64,000 nt of DNA from an uncultured Elusimicrobiales bacterium (GTDB lineage: Bacteria; Elusimicrobiota; Elusimicrobia; Elusimicrobiales; Elusimicrobiaceae): assembly GCA_944326725.1 (NCBI GenBank), contig CALVFA010000010.1, forward strand, positions 1-64,000, given 5' to 3'. Under the pieces are notes generated by a model. That model ran no database searches and was not told the origin of the DNA. It saw only the letters and a program-made list of their open reading frames with translations. Of the stretch, positions 1 through 8,940 are shown in pieces; within the stretch, counting starts at the first letter, position 1, and every line of letters begins with the position of its first letter. The translations under genes were made by a program, and so were the position numbers.

Positions 1-1019
1 GCCGCGTTGATGTCTGAAATATCGGCGTCCACGTCTGCGCTGTTGGCTTTCAAATCCAAAGCCGCTTGCACCGCGGCAGACACAGGCTTATCTGTGTCTG
101 AAGTGTTGTCCACATTTCCCAGTCCCACCTGCGCTTTGGTTACCGCGTGCGGGTTATCCGTGCGGGCCATATGCGCAGATAAAGCCGTCTGCTCTGCTTT
201 GCCAGAAAGCGTGGTGCGGATATCGCTGTGCGCTTGGGCATTGGTGTTATGCGTTTGTACCGCATTTTGCGCTTCTTGGGCAGAAGCGGCGGCGGCTTGC
301 GCACTTGCTTGGGCAGATGTCAAGCTAGTTTGCGCCGCGGCGGCGGCCGTCTGAGCCTCAGAGGCTTTGCTTAAAGCAGAGGCCGCAGAGGAAGAAGCGC
401 TCTCAGCAAATTGTTTAGCCTGATTATATGACACCGCGGCGTTTATTTGAGCCTGCTGGGCATTGTCTGCATTCCAGGCGGAGCGGTCCGCTTCGTCTGA
501 AGCGTCCTCTGCCGATTGGGCGGCGTTGCTTGCGCTTGTTTGGGCGGCCTGGACGGAAAGCTGCGCCGCCGCCACCCCGCTGGTAATTTGGGACAAATAA
601 CTTTGTGCATTGGTTTGCGCGGCGGTGCAAGAGGCCGGAAATTTAATAGCGCGGGCTATTTCTTCCGCCTGTTCCTGGGCAATCATCATCGCCTTGTCAT
701 AGCCCTCTTCCAACAGAAACGGATCAAACGCCTGCTGGGCTTCAAATTCCGTTTGCTGGGCAAGCGCGGTACGGCGCAAAATCATCAATTTTTCTCCGGC
801 GGGCAGAGGTGGCGTTTGACTTCCTGACATCGGGTAAAGCACGGTATGCAAATCCGGGTCTATAGTAAAATCAGACGTAAGCGCTGTTTCCGTACCGTCA
901 GCATGTATTAAGAAAAGTTGCACATCACTTTCGCTTAAATAGCGGAAAGGGATATCCCATTGGATCGTTTGTCCGTTGCCCTCATAGATTACTTTGACTG
1001 CTGTGTAAGAGACCGTCAT
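1..1019 (-). CDS. Phage tail fibre protein, T7 gp17-type N-terminus (3' end cut by window)
   Basis: The first 339 codons are present and the C-terminal part lies outside the window. It starts MTVSYTAVKVIYEGNG, followed by a domain typical of the T7 tail-fibre N-terminus that docks the fibre to the tail (about residues 1-130, with the FDPFLLEEGYDKAM region). Residues about 150-270 are a long Ala/Gln/Ser-rich coiled-coil shaft. Near residue 300 there is the GLGNVDNTSD(T)DKPVS motif found before the distal part of many fibres. The start codon overlaps the stop of the upstream gene (ATGA). As the receptor-binding protein, its distal part would set host range, but that portion is not visible. Confidence 0.85.
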   Translation of the reverse strand, partial: MTVSYTAVKVIYEGNGQTIQWDIPFRYLSESDVQLFLIHADGTETALTSDFTIDPDLHTVLYPMSGSQTPPLPAGEKLMILRRTALAQQTEFEAQQAFDPFLLEEGYDKAMMIAQEQAEEIARAIKFPASCTAAQTNAQSYLSQITSGVAAAQLSVQAAQTSASNAAQSAEDASDEADRSAWNADNAQQAQINAAVSYNQAKQFAESASSSAASALSKASEAQTAAAAAQTSLTSAQASAQAAAASAQEAQNAVQTHNTNAQAHSDIRTTLSGKAEQTALSAHMARTDNPHAVTKAQVGLGNVDNTSDTDKPVSAAVQAALDLKANSADVDADISDINA

Positions 1020-2632
1020 TTTTTGCTCTCCTGTAAAAGAAATAATTGTTTCACCGCGCAGGCGGCGTTGATTTGCGCCTCTACATTGTCTGCCGCCGTA
1101 AAAACAAAATACTGCACTTCCTGGCTTTGTTGGGCAGAAAGTTCGTTCTGCCGACAGAAACGCTCCAGCGCCTGCGCCAGCAAACGGCTCCGGGCGTCTG
1201 ATGTGCCGCTTTGGGCGCGCAAAGAGCGAGCTTTTAAACGCCAGTAATCCGGGGCGGAAAGTTCGCCGCTTTCTAACGCGTTTTCAATTTCTTTATCCTG
1301 ATTTTTCCCCGCCAGCACCCCTTGTTGCAGCCGGTTAAATAACACGGCAGAAGAACGCTTCTGCGGCGCCCGCTGGTACAAACGCAAGGCTTTGCAGTTG
1401 CCTTCAAAATCCTGTGCGCTAAAAACTTCCTGCCCCATCAAAGAGGCCATATCCGCCTGCTCTGCTTCAGCCAACAGCCGCTCATATCCCGCCGCGCGGC
1501 GGCGCATATCCTGCAGGCGGCTTTGCTGCAGGCGGGCCGTCAGCGTTTCTGTCAGCTCCTGTTGAAAGCCAGCCTCTTCTTTAGACGCTTGGGCGCTGAC
1601 AAAATCTTTCAGCGCTTTTTTATCTATATTTCCTTCTCCGTCCACACACGCCCGGCGCGCCGCAGGCCAGATTTTTTCTCCCAACAAATCCGCCCGACGG
1701 GCAAGAATTTTGCGTTGCAGCAAATCCCGCTGCGGCAAAGAAAGTTGCTCTAAAAAATGGCGGTATACTTTTTCCGCCCGGTCCGCTTCCCCGGCTTCCA
1801 GAGCCGCTTCCACATTATGGCGCACGGCCTGCCGGCGCAACATTTGGCTTTGTCCGGCCCACTCCTGTGCCTGCACGCCCATGGCTCGCGCTTCTTCTGC
1901 GGCACTGTTTACATTGGCCTGTATATATTCCTCCAAAGCGCGCGGCGTGCGTATCAGTGCGGCGGTTTGGATAAAAGCGGACGTACCCGCCTGCCAGTTT
2001 TGCTGAGCGCGGGCACGAGTTGCTTTTTGCTCCAGCTTTTCCACTTCCCGGCGCAATACAACATAATCCTGCGCCAGGGTATGTTCCGCGCCGTCTGCGG
2101 CTACTTCAGAAGAGGACAGCAAAGACAAAAATTGCTCATCTAAGCGTGCGGCCGCACTTTTTTGGCTTTGCATTTGCATGCCCACAGAAGCAACTTCCGC
2201 CGACGGGGAAAAAGCTTCCTCCCGAGCAAAACGCAGCTGCTGCAGCCGTGCCGGAGAAGAAAACCCCCCTCCCGCCGCGGTCTGTTCTTCTGCGCCAGCG
2301 GAAGAAGGCGCTGCCTTGGGCTCTGAAGAAAACGCGCTGAAGCTTTTTGCTGCGGCGGCAGAAGAAGCCACAGCGCCCGCCTTTTTGCCGCTTACGCGCT
2401 GCTGCAGTTTTTCCCACTCACTCTGCCAGTTCTGCCCGGAAGCGCCAAAGGCGTCTATCGCGCGGTTTACAGCTGCCGGCCATTCATACACTCCTTGCAG
2501 CAAACCGGCGGCGGAAGCGGCGTCTGTCCATTCTTTTTTGCCAGACGCTTCGCGCAAAGGACGCGCCAGCATCACCTGCCGGGCCTGGGCTTTTTCATAA
2601 CGGATTTGAGGTTGATAAACAGGTACTTTCAT
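1016..2632 (-). CDS. Probable internal virion (ejection) protein
   Basis: A 538-residue protein with no motif I recognise. It begins MKVPVYQPQIRYEKAQ, has an Ala/Ser-rich segment at about residues 80-160, then long helical, Glu/Gln/Arg-rich stretches (about 190-500) likely to form coiled coils. The start is supported by AAGGAG five bases upstream. It lies between the gp14-like gene and the tail fibre, the place held in T7-like phages by the internal core proteins gp15 and gp16 that are ejected into the cell with the DNA. The role is inferred from position and composition. At 538 residues it is much smaller than gp16, and I see no lytic transglycosylase signature. It could also be a tail-fibre connector. 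Confidence 0.5.
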   Translation of the reverse strand: MKVPVYQPQIRYEKAQARQVMLARPLREASGKKEWTDAASAAGLLQGVYEWPAAVNRAIDAFGASGQNWQSEWEKLQQRVSGKKAGAVASSAAAAKSFSAFSSEPKAAPSSAGAEEQTAAGGGFSSPARLQQLRFAREEAFSPSAEVASVGMQMQSQKSAAARLDEQFLSLLSSSEVAADGAEHTLAQDYVVLRREVEKLEQKATRARAQQNWQAGTSAFIQTAALIRTPRALEEYIQANVNSAAEEARAMGVQAQEWAGQSQMLRRQAVRHNVEAALEAGEADRAEKVYRHFLEQLSLPQRDLLQRKILARRADLLGEKIWPAARRACVDGEGNIDKKALKDFVSAQASKEEAGFQQELTETLTARLQQSRLQDMRRRAAGYERLLAEAEQADMASLMGQEVFSAQDFEGNCKALRLYQRAPQKRSSAVLFNRLQQGVLAGKNQDKEIENALESGELSAPDYWRLKARSLRAQSGTSDARSRLLAQALERFCRQNELSAQQSQEVQYFVFTAADNVEAQINAACAVKQLFLLQESKK

Positions 2633-2641
2633 ACAAGCTCC

Positions 2642-3157
2642 TTAATAACCGCCCTTATAAGAGAATAAACCGCCCAACGCACTGCCCATTTGGGACCACA
2701 GGCTGGGACGCAAACGGTTGGCGCGGCGGTATTGCTGCGCCTGGGTACGGTATTGCTGCGCCTGCAAAGAGGCGGAGGTGTTGTTTTCATACATGGCGCG
2801 CTCCATATTCTCATTAAGCAGTTCCTGGTCTAACAAAGCGTTTAAGCGGCTGTTTTTTAAAATCATTTGCGCCGTGGCGGAGGCACTGCCCAACCCGCTG
2901 GCGGCCAGGGCGGTTTTTTGCTGTCCCTGCAAAGAAGCATAATCACGCATCAGCTGTGTATTTTGATAGGCCGCATCTTCAAAAATATATTCGGAATTGC
3001 GGCGGGCGGTTTCTTCCGTCTGGCGGGCCTGCGCTTCGGCGGTGGCCGCCATAGACTGATAATAATCGTTTTCCGCCTTGTCACTGCCCAGCAATGACGC
3101 GGCAGTAGACAAAATAGTTCCTCCGGTAAATAAAACGCCTCCTATGGCTCCTCCCAT
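2642..3157 (-). CDS. Internal virion core protein, T7 gp14-like
   Basis: 171 residues. The N-terminus (MGGAIGGVLFTGGTILSTAA) is a Gly/Ala-rich hydrophobic segment. The rest is a long Gln/Ala/Glu-rich helix with Tyr-Gln and Ala-Gln repeats, ending GGLFSYKGGY. This layout and size match the gp14-type core proteins that help form the conduit for DNA ejection. I chose the start at 3157 because AAGGAGAG lies seven bases upstream; the frame stays open further upstream, but that part overlaps the gp13-like gene. It begins one base after the stop of the gp13-like gene. The family call rests on composition and order, not on strict motifs. Confidence 0.6.
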   Translation of the reverse strand: MGGAIGGVLFTGGTILSTAASLLGSDKAENDYYQSMAATAEAQARQTEETARRNSEYIFEDAAYQNTQLMRDYASLQGQQKTALAASGLGSASATAQMILKNSRLNALLDQELLNENMERAMYENNTSASLQAQQYRTQAQQYRRANRLRPSLWSQMGSALGGLFSYKGGY

Positions 3158-3158
3158 A

Positions 3159-3671
3159 TTAACTCTCCTTATCTGTGAATATACGCCCCGCAGGGGCGGT
3201 AAAAAAATACGGCACGAAGCGGGTTTCTCTTCCCGCCAAATAAAATTTCTCTCCGGCTTGCCGCGCACCCAAACGCCGCAAATAATGCAGGGCAACGGCG
3301 TAACGCTCATCACACGCGGCGTATAAAAAAGGGTACTGCGCCTGAAACGCCGCCAATACTTTCCGTGACGCACGCCAAAAAGATATCGGGCACTGCTCTA
3401 CGGCCTGCCCCGTCCAGGACCACACACACGCCCGCTGCCCAAGCCAAGTCTGCGCTTCCACCCCAGCCGCTGCGGCTACACGGCCTTTGTACACTAAAGC
3501 CACCGCCTGGGCAGAACGTTTAAAACAAAGCTCCAGCCCCTGCCGCACAGGCAAACGGTACGCGGCCCACATTTCCGCTCTATCCTGTCGGCGCAGTGTG
3601 CGGCTGAGGCCGTCTAAATGTTCTTTACAAAGCGGTTCTAAACTAATATCATGAGATAAGAAACTTTGCAT
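3159..3671 (-). CDS. Internal virion protein, T7 gp13-like (acetyltransferase-like fold)
   Basis: About 170 residues. The N-terminal part (DGLSRTLRRQDRAEMWAAY) and the C-terminal part (ALHYLRRLGARQAGEKFYLAG) resemble the gp13 family of T7-like phages, which look like degenerate GNAT acetyltransferases and are needed for assembly of the internal core. The gene keeps the T7 order, between gp12-like and gp14-like genes, although a plus-strand gene has been inserted upstream. The start is uncertain: ATG at 3671 and ATG at 3689 are both in frame, and neither has a good ribosome-binding site. The 5' end overlaps the promoter and leader of the divergent plus-strand gene, so the two may interfere in transcription. 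Confidence 0.65.
   Translation of the reverse strand: MQSFLSHDISLEPLCKEHLDGLSRTLRRQDRAEMWAAYRLPVRQGLELCFKRSAQAVALVYKGRVAAAAGVEAQTWLGQRACVWSWTGQAVEQCPISFWRASRKVLAAFQAQYPFLYAACDERYAVALHYLRRLGARQAGEKFYLAGRETRFVPYFFTAPAGRIFTDKES
3624..3652 (+). promoter_or_regulatory. Sigma-70-type promoter of the phage moron
   Basis: TTTACA (3624-3629), a 17-bp spacer and TATCAT (3647-3652), each one base from consensus. It lies inside the 5' part of the oppositely oriented gp13-like gene, about 35 bp upstream of the plus-strand gene at 3688, with a good ribosome-binding site between. Confidence 0.65.
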
Positions 3672-3687
3672 ACTAAAAGGAGAAAAC

Positions 3688-4443
3688 ATGATTTGGATTA
3701 TATTACTGCTCCTGCTTGGAGCCGCTGTTCTGTACGGCATTTTCTTTTTGTTTTTTAAATTGGTTTGGGTTTTATGTAAAAAACAGCGCAATTTTTGGCC
3801 GCTGATTTTAGCCGGGGCGGCTACACTGCTGACCGTAGGAGGATTGATTTTTTCCATCGTTTATACCGGCAACAAACTTCTTAAACCGCTGTGGCCTATT
3901 GTTGAAACGATACAGACCCGCACGGAGCCGGTATATGGTTCTCAGCTTTATGTAGACCCCACCTATGGGTTTAGCATTATGCTTTATAACGGTACTGTGT
4001 TAAGCGATTGGATCAACTGGAAAGGAAATTCCGTTTTAGTAGGATTGGACACCAATGTTAAATTTTCCCAACAACAAGACCAGGACGACATACCGTTTAC
4101 TTTTCTGATCATCGGACGTCGGCCGAATGTAGACACCGATCAGGATGCGCATGTTTTGTTGCAACAGCTTATACAACAGATTAATAATTCAGACTCAGAC
4201 GTCCAATTAAGCTTTAGTGACATTAGCCAGGCATATGTCGGTCCCGGAGCCACTGCCGCCCGCGTGACTGGAAGTATTGATAGTGACGGGCCCGTCATTT
4301 TGTTTACGCTGCTGCTTTGCAGACAGGGCAGCGATATGTTTTTTGTAGCCGCAAGCACCTCGCAAAATAACCCGGTAACAGATTACATGATAAACAGTTT
4401 CCGTTTAAAAGGAGCTCCTGTTCTGCCGACTCCCATACAATAG
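3688..4443 (+). CDS. Membrane-anchored moron protein of the prophage
   Basis: 251 residues, read against the direction of the surrounding phage genes. Residues 2-25 and about 38-60 are membrane segments. The remaining ~185 residues form a soluble domain, probably outside the cytoplasm, with the pattern DPTYGFSIMLYNG...W, alternating strands, and a final MFFVAAS...SFRLKG. This recalls the Mog1/PsbP/DUF1795 fold, but that is only a visual impression. AAAAGGAG lies seven bases before the ATG. It has its own promoter and rho-independent terminator, the hallmark of a moron expressed in the lysogen. Such genes often encode superinfection exclusion or change the host surface; no function can be assigned here. 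Confidence 0.8.
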   Translation: MIWIILLLLLGAAVLYGIFFLFFKLVWVLCKKQRNFWPLILAGAATLLTVGGLIFSIVYTGNKLLKPLWPIVETIQTRTEPVYGSQLYVDPTYGFSIMLYNGTVLSDWINWKGNSVLVGLDTNVKFSQQQDQDDIPFTFLIIGRRPNVDTDQDAHVLLQQLIQQINNSDSDVQLSFSDISQAYVGPGATAARVTGSIDSDGPVILFTLLLCRQGSDMFFVAASTSQNNPVTDYMINSFRLKGAPVLPTPIQ

Positions 4444-4478
4444 GCTGTCCGCTCACATTCTATCTAAAAAAGCAGTAA

Positions 4479-4507
4479 AGCGCCCGGCCTCTGCCGGGCG
4501 TTTTTTA
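4479..4507 (+). terminator. Rho-independent terminator after the moron
   Basis: Stem CGCCCGGC / GCCGGGCG with a four-base loop (4481-4500), followed by six T. It ends four bases before the stop codon of the convergent tail tubular B gene. Confidence 0.9.
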
Positions 4508-4510
4508 TCC

Positions 4511-7117
4511 TCAGCAAAGCCGGGTAATAACCGCCAGCAGCGTAACGGGCAGCGGATCATCTTGCACAAAAGTAACAGACGGAAAATACTGATGTGAAGC
4601 TGGCAAAAGGCGGACATAATCGCACGTTTGCAGCGGGGCCGGCTGGGCATAGCTGGAAGCTGCTTCCCCAATCAGGCGGTCCAATTGGCCCTCACCAACG
4701 CCCACTTTCCCGCCGCGGCTGTCTAAGACTTTGAGCATCACCTGCACTGGGCGGCGTTTGCGGTCTTGCTGGGTGCCGTCTGTAAGCATATAATCGGGCG
4801 GCAATGTCTGCATAGTAGCCTGGTAAGGCAGCCCGGCGTGGGCGGTATGCACCGCCGCGGGAAGCACAATTTTGCCGTCCTCTACCACCAGGTCCGTCAG
4901 CGGGCTGCCGTCTGCCAGCACGCAGAGCGTGCACCTTTCCAAATGATCCAGTCCACTTATTTCTGTAAAAGAGTCCGTACTTTTTTTGGACACACTGCAG
5001 TCCAAAAACACTTGATCCTCTGGCTCTTTGCTGGTCAGGCGCGCCAGCAGCCGCTCCACACAGCGCACGCCGTCACGCTCCACCAGCAGCCAGGTTTCGT
5101 CATACCCCTGCGAGGGAATACTGCACACGCTGATAAATTTGCCTTGCGTTTCATGGCGCGTCCACGCAAAAATATCTTCCTCCGGCAAATAAGTCAGCGA
5201 AAGCAATTTGCCGTCCCCCAGCACACACCAAATTAAATTATCCGGCTCCTGCTGGTAGGCCATTTCTTTGATTTCCTGGTTGAAAAACAAATGACGGGCC
5301 CGCAGCGTCAAGTCCCGCCCGGTATAAGAAGCGGTGCTGTACTGATAATAAAAATCCCGCAGCACGCTGCCGCGCGACTGCACAAACAAAGTCCGGTTGC
5401 CCACCACAATAGGCGGCACGCGGCTGGCCCCGCGCTCTCCTTCCTGGTGGATTTCAATGTTATACGGAGTCAGCGCCCCGGAACAACCCAAACTCCACTC
5501 ACTGCCGGCGGTAAACACCAACAGTTTGGCGCCGACGGCTACGGAATTAATAGCATTTAATTTTTTGCCGGAAAGCGTCAGGCTGATGGCGTCGGAATCT
5601 TCCAGCGTGCGCAAATAACCGAAGTCTTCATATTCCCCGGTTTTGGAAAACCAAATGGTCTGCGGCTCTTTATTGCTGCCGGCAAAGCCCAATCTGTCCT
5701 GATAGAAAAACACACAGCTGGGATAACCCGACTGCGGACTAAAAGACCCTTCCGACCAATCAAATGTCCAAGCCTCGTCCTCTCCGGCCGGGCGCTCTAT
5801 GCTCACTTGCATTTTTTGTGCATTGACGTAATTTTGCGTCTTAACAATCCCTTCCTGGTAGAAAGAGTCCGCCTGCAGCACATAGCCCATTTCCCCGCTG
5901 ATTGTCTGACAGCGAATGCGCACATAATACATCTTGGCAGACACTTCCAAACTGCCCAGCGTATTTAAATTCTCTTCGTCTTGGGCTTTGGTAAAATGCT
6001 TCACTTTTTCCCAGGTGACATTGTCGGTAGAAGATTCCAAAACAATTTCCCCGTACCAGCTGCCCGTCGTGCGCAGGCGCCAGTCGCCGCTGGTTTTAAT
6101 CACCTTGGACACATCTTCATAAGCCAGCGTACCGCTTTCAGAAGGGCTTTCCACCCGGTGCCGCAGTGCAAACAATGCCCCCACCTGTGCAGGCGCAAAG
6201 GCGTTAAAATCCGCCTCCAAATACCATTTAGTTTCTCCTTGGCTGATAACCTCCCCGGCATTGCAGCCGCCGCTTAACGCATGCGTAACAATCAAATTCG
6301 GCGGGGCCACAATCCCCTGGCGGTAATAAATCATCAGCTCGGCCCCGTTAAAATCTCCGCCGGTTTCCTTAGGGGACTCTATACGCAGCACCCCGCCCTG
6401 GTTATAGGCTTGGCATCCCTCTGCACTGCAGCGCAGGTTAAAGGCGTATACCACTTCTTCTACATTAAATCCGTAATTGCTGGCGCTATAAAAATGCACC
6501 CCTTTCCAATAGGCCTGAATGAAATAGTTCGGGTAACTGACCGGCAAAAAAGACAGCGTGGCCCGCACCCCTTCAGACACGACGGTATCGCTTTTGCTGA
6601 CCAAGCGCATCTTTTTGGTTTCGTCGGTATTGGCCAGCATAAACGGACCGTCCTTAATGGTCATATCCGAAAGCGTAAAATAGCCGTCTGCGCCGCGCAC
6701 CAGTTTCTTGGGATAATACTTAGGGTGCACCAAAAACAAGGTTTGCTGGTACTGCACATACTGTACATCAGCCAAATCATACTCCGTATACGGGCACTCC
6801 AATTCATACACTAAGCCGTCCTCGTCAAGCAGCGTTCCCGCCGGGGCGTGCACCCGCATATATTCATGGCCCAGCTCCAACACATAGGCCTCTTCTTCCC
6901 CCAGCACAAACGGAATTAAGCGCGCATTTTTATTGCTATATTTAGCACTGGCTACATAGGCCGTACCGGGCCGGTTGGAAATACCCCCTTGCGGGTGGAC
7001 AAAGAAATTACAGGCCGTCTTTAACCAAGCGCCCTGCCCCTGGGCAGAAGCCTGGCTATAGAGGTGCGGGCTTATTTCCCCGCCGGAAAAATTGGTCTGT
7101 ATGGCATGGATAGGCAT
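4511..7117 (-). CDS. Tail tubular protein B, T7 gp12-like (tail nozzle)
   Basis: 868 residues, close to the usual size of about 800. The N-terminus has the family signature: FSGGEISPHLYSQ, ACNFFVHPQGGISNRPGT and the LIPFVLGEEEAYVLELG block. The middle and C-terminal parts contain the beta-rich propeller segments, including YPSCVFFYQDRLGFAGS, found in gp12-type nozzle proteins that extend the portal channel. I chose ATG 7117 because GGAGG lies upstream and the conserved family N-terminus begins there; the frame is open for 18 more codons within the preceding gene. It begins one base after the stop of tail tubular A. Confidence 0.93.
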   Translation of the reverse strand: MPIHAIQTNFSGGEISPHLYSQASAQGQGAWLKTACNFFVHPQGGISNRPGTAYVASAKYSNKNARLIPFVLGEEEAYVLELGHEYMRVHAPAGTLLDEDGLVYELECPYTEYDLADVQYVQYQQTLFLVHPKYYPKKLVRGADGYFTLSDMTIKDGPFMLANTDETKKMRLVSKSDTVVSEGVRATLSFLPVSYPNYFIQAYWKGVHFYSASNYGFNVEEVVYAFNLRCSAEGCQAYNQGGVLRIESPKETGGDFNGAELMIYYRQGIVAPPNLIVTHALSGGCNAGEVISQGETKWYLEADFNAFAPAQVGALFALRHRVESPSESGTLAYEDVSKVIKTSGDWRLRTTGSWYGEIVLESSTDNVTWEKVKHFTKAQDEENLNTLGSLEVSAKMYYVRIRCQTISGEMGYVLQADSFYQEGIVKTQNYVNAQKMQVSIERPAGEDEAWTFDWSEGSFSPQSGYPSCVFFYQDRLGFAGSNKEPQTIWFSKTGEYEDFGYLRTLEDSDAISLTLSGKKLNAINSVAVGAKLLVFTAGSEWSLGCSGALTPYNIEIHQEGERGASRVPPIVVGNRTLFVQSRGSVLRDFYYQYSTASYTGRDLTLRARHLFFNQEIKEMAYQQEPDNLIWCVLGDGKLLSLTYLPEEDIFAWTRHETQGKFISVCSIPSQGYDETWLLVERDGVRCVERLLARLTSKEPEDQVFLDCSVSKKSTDSFTEISGLDHLERCTLCVLADGSPLTDLVVEDGKIVLPAAVHTAHAGLPYQATMQTLPPDYMLTDGTQQDRKRRPVQVMLKVLDSRGGKVGVGEGQLDRLIGEAASSYAQPAPLQTCDYVRLLPASHQYFPSVTFVQDDPLPVTLLAVITRLC

Positions 7118-7118
7118 A

Positions 7119-7706
7119 TTAACGGGCCTCCACAAAAGCGCTCTCTGCGCGGTGTACATCAAAACGCTCACTCATATTGCTGCGCCGGGCTTCGTCCAAA
7201 ACCAACGTATATTTTTGCAATACCGTGTGCGCCAATGTGCTGTCCCCCGTCAGAGCCACCGCCAAATCCGCCGCTAAGGCCAGGGAAAACGCTTTCACAA
7301 AGGCCGGATCAAACAGGCTTTCATCGTTTACATCGCGCGTATATTCGGCCCGGGCCTGTTCTATACCTGATAAAATCACCCTGGCATGCAAATCCTGGTT
7401 AAACACCTCTTTAAACGCGCCGTCCCGCCCTTTGGGGCCAGCGGCAAATACCCTGCGCAGGAACAGACAATCCTGCGGATACGCATACATATACGGCCAT
7501 TGAGGGCCGCCGTCCCCTGCCAGCAAAGCCAGCGAAATCTGGCTGCCTGCAAAAGCCCAATTATGGGTACGGAGCACCTCTTTTTTCACTGGTTCATAAA
7601 ACAGACTGCAGCGGCGGGCGCGCTCATCTTCCTGTCCCAAAGAAGAAATAGGCTCCTGTCCTAAATGAGCCAAAGCTATATTACAAATGTCTAATTTTGA
7701 TACCAT
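7119..7706 (-). CDS. Tail tubular protein A, T7 gp11-like (head-tail adaptor)
   Basis: 195 residues, the usual family length. The start MVSKLDICNIALAHLGQEP and the following E.ARRCSLFYEPVKKEVLR helix, then the HNWAFA stretch, are diagnostic of gp11/gp4-type adaptors that form a ring under the portal. AGGAG lies seven bases before the ATG. It is the first gene after the 1.24-kb non-coding region, so it probably heads a separate late transcript running through gp12, gp13, gp14 and the tail fibre. Confidence 0.93.
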   Translation of the reverse strand: MVSKLDICNIALAHLGQEPISSLGQEDERARRCSLFYEPVKKEVLRTHNWAFAGSQISLALLAGDGGPQWPYMYAYPQDCLFLRRVFAAGPKGRDGAFKEVFNQDLHARVILSGIEQARAEYTRDVNDESLFDPAFVKAFSLALAADLAVALTGDSTLAHTVLQKYTLVLDEARRSNMSERFDVHRAESAFVEAR

Positions 7707-7719
7707 TTTATGCTCCTAT

Positions 7720-7980
7720 TTTAATTTATATTAAAATTTAAGTGTTTTTATAATTTATATTTTTATAAAAATATACAATGTATTTTAAAAATTATTATTT
7801 TTTAATTATTTTTAAAATAATATACATTTTTTTAGAAAACATATTTTATGTATTTTTTAAATTTTTTCATTATTTTAAAAATTATATTTAATTTTAAAAA
7901 TACTTAAATTTTAATGATTTTCAAAATCATACATATTTTTTAAAAACAGAAAACATATCTGTTTTTAATAGACTAAACAT
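7720..7980. other. Extremely AT-rich tract with small palindromes
   Basis: About 260 bp with almost no G or C, built from TTTTAAAAAT-like words. Palindromes include ATGATTTT-c-AAAATCAT near 7914 and AAAACAG...CTGTTTT near 7945-7965. Such a tract could be an easily melted replication origin, a promoter region or a nucleoid-protein binding site. The sequence alone does not decide. Confidence 0.6.
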
Positions 7981-8345
7981 TTGATCCCTCTTTCCCCTCT
8001 GCGGCAGACAAAAGCCCCATTTTCCATATACAAAGCCCTCAGAAAAACTAAATTTTGCTCTTTTGGGCCCTATTTTTAGTTCATTTTGGACAATTTCCGC
8101 CTCTAAACGGGCGTTTAAAGCCCTAGGGTAGGTAGGTGCTAGGATAAAACGGCTAAACTGCCTGTAAAAAAGGCTTTTCCCCTTTATTTTTCATCTACAA
8201 ACCCCAAGGCTTGGCCGCTTACTGCCATTTCTTTAAAAGTTATCCATTCATTTTTAGCACAAACAAAGCCCCGCGGTTTGCCTTTCCTGCCCTGATGATA
8301 TTTCTTGGAAAGTTGCTCATTTATTTTAATTTCCAAGATTCCGCT

Positions 8346-8515
8346 CTCTGCCCTTTACCATTTCGCGGAATGTTGCTCATAGACGACATAAACGCCATGC
8401 CGGATAACCTCTGCCCTTTACCATTTCGCTGGAAGTCTCCCATAGACGACATAAACGCCATGCCGGATAACCTCTGCCTTTACTACTATTTCTTGGAATG
8501 TCGGCCCATTTTTTA
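8346..8515. repeat. 63-bp tandem repeat, two copies plus a degenerate third
   Basis: Copies start at 8346 and 8409 with a period of 63 bp. They share CTCTGCCCTTTACCATTTCGC and, later, CATAGACGACATAAACGCC, ATGCCGGATAACC. The third copy (8472-8515) keeps only the beginning (CTCTGCCTTTA...ATTTCTTGGAATG). Weaker relatives occur upstream (8210-8330) and downstream (8525-8580, 8700-8770). Confidence 0.85.
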
Positions 8516-8908
8516 AAAGTTGCACCGCCTGCCTCTCCGCCACTTGCTGATATTTCTTTTGGAAAACATTCCTTTTATTTGAATTTTCGGGGTTTGGATT
8601 TCCGCCGATTTTTAGTAATTCTCGGCATTTGTTCCCCGGTTATTTTGGCTTAAATCAAGTCTTGCGCCAGGATATCCAGCACTTATTTACCGAATAAGCC
8701 CCGCTCTTGGCCTTCTGCGACTATCTAGAAAGAGCCTCCTTTATTTTTCGCCCAGCGGTTGGATTTTCGGCGTTTTGTGGCTATTTCTCATTTGATTTTT
8801 ACTTGAATAAAGCTAAAGCCAAACAAAAGACGGATTTTGTTTTCTGCAAAGCGCCAAACCACGGGAAAATACTTCCTCTTTTAAACCTGCTGATAAAAAT
8901 ATAAGGGG

Positions 8909-8940
8909 ACGGGGCGCGGGCAGAAGCAAGCGCGCCCCGT
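8909..8940 (-). terminator. GC-rich hairpin after the cement gene, possible terminator
   Basis: Perfect 10-bp stem ACGGGGCGCG / CGCGCCCCGT with a 12-base loop. It lies five bases after the stop codon of the minus-strand cement gene. The T-rich stretch on the minus strand follows only after about ten bases, so termination efficiency is uncertain. Confidence 0.5.

Noticed and set aside
8211-8516. Open frame of 101 codons on the plus strand across the 63-bp repeats
   Set aside because: It begins with TTG without a ribosome-binding site; its repeated peptide merely reflects the repeat length being a multiple of three.
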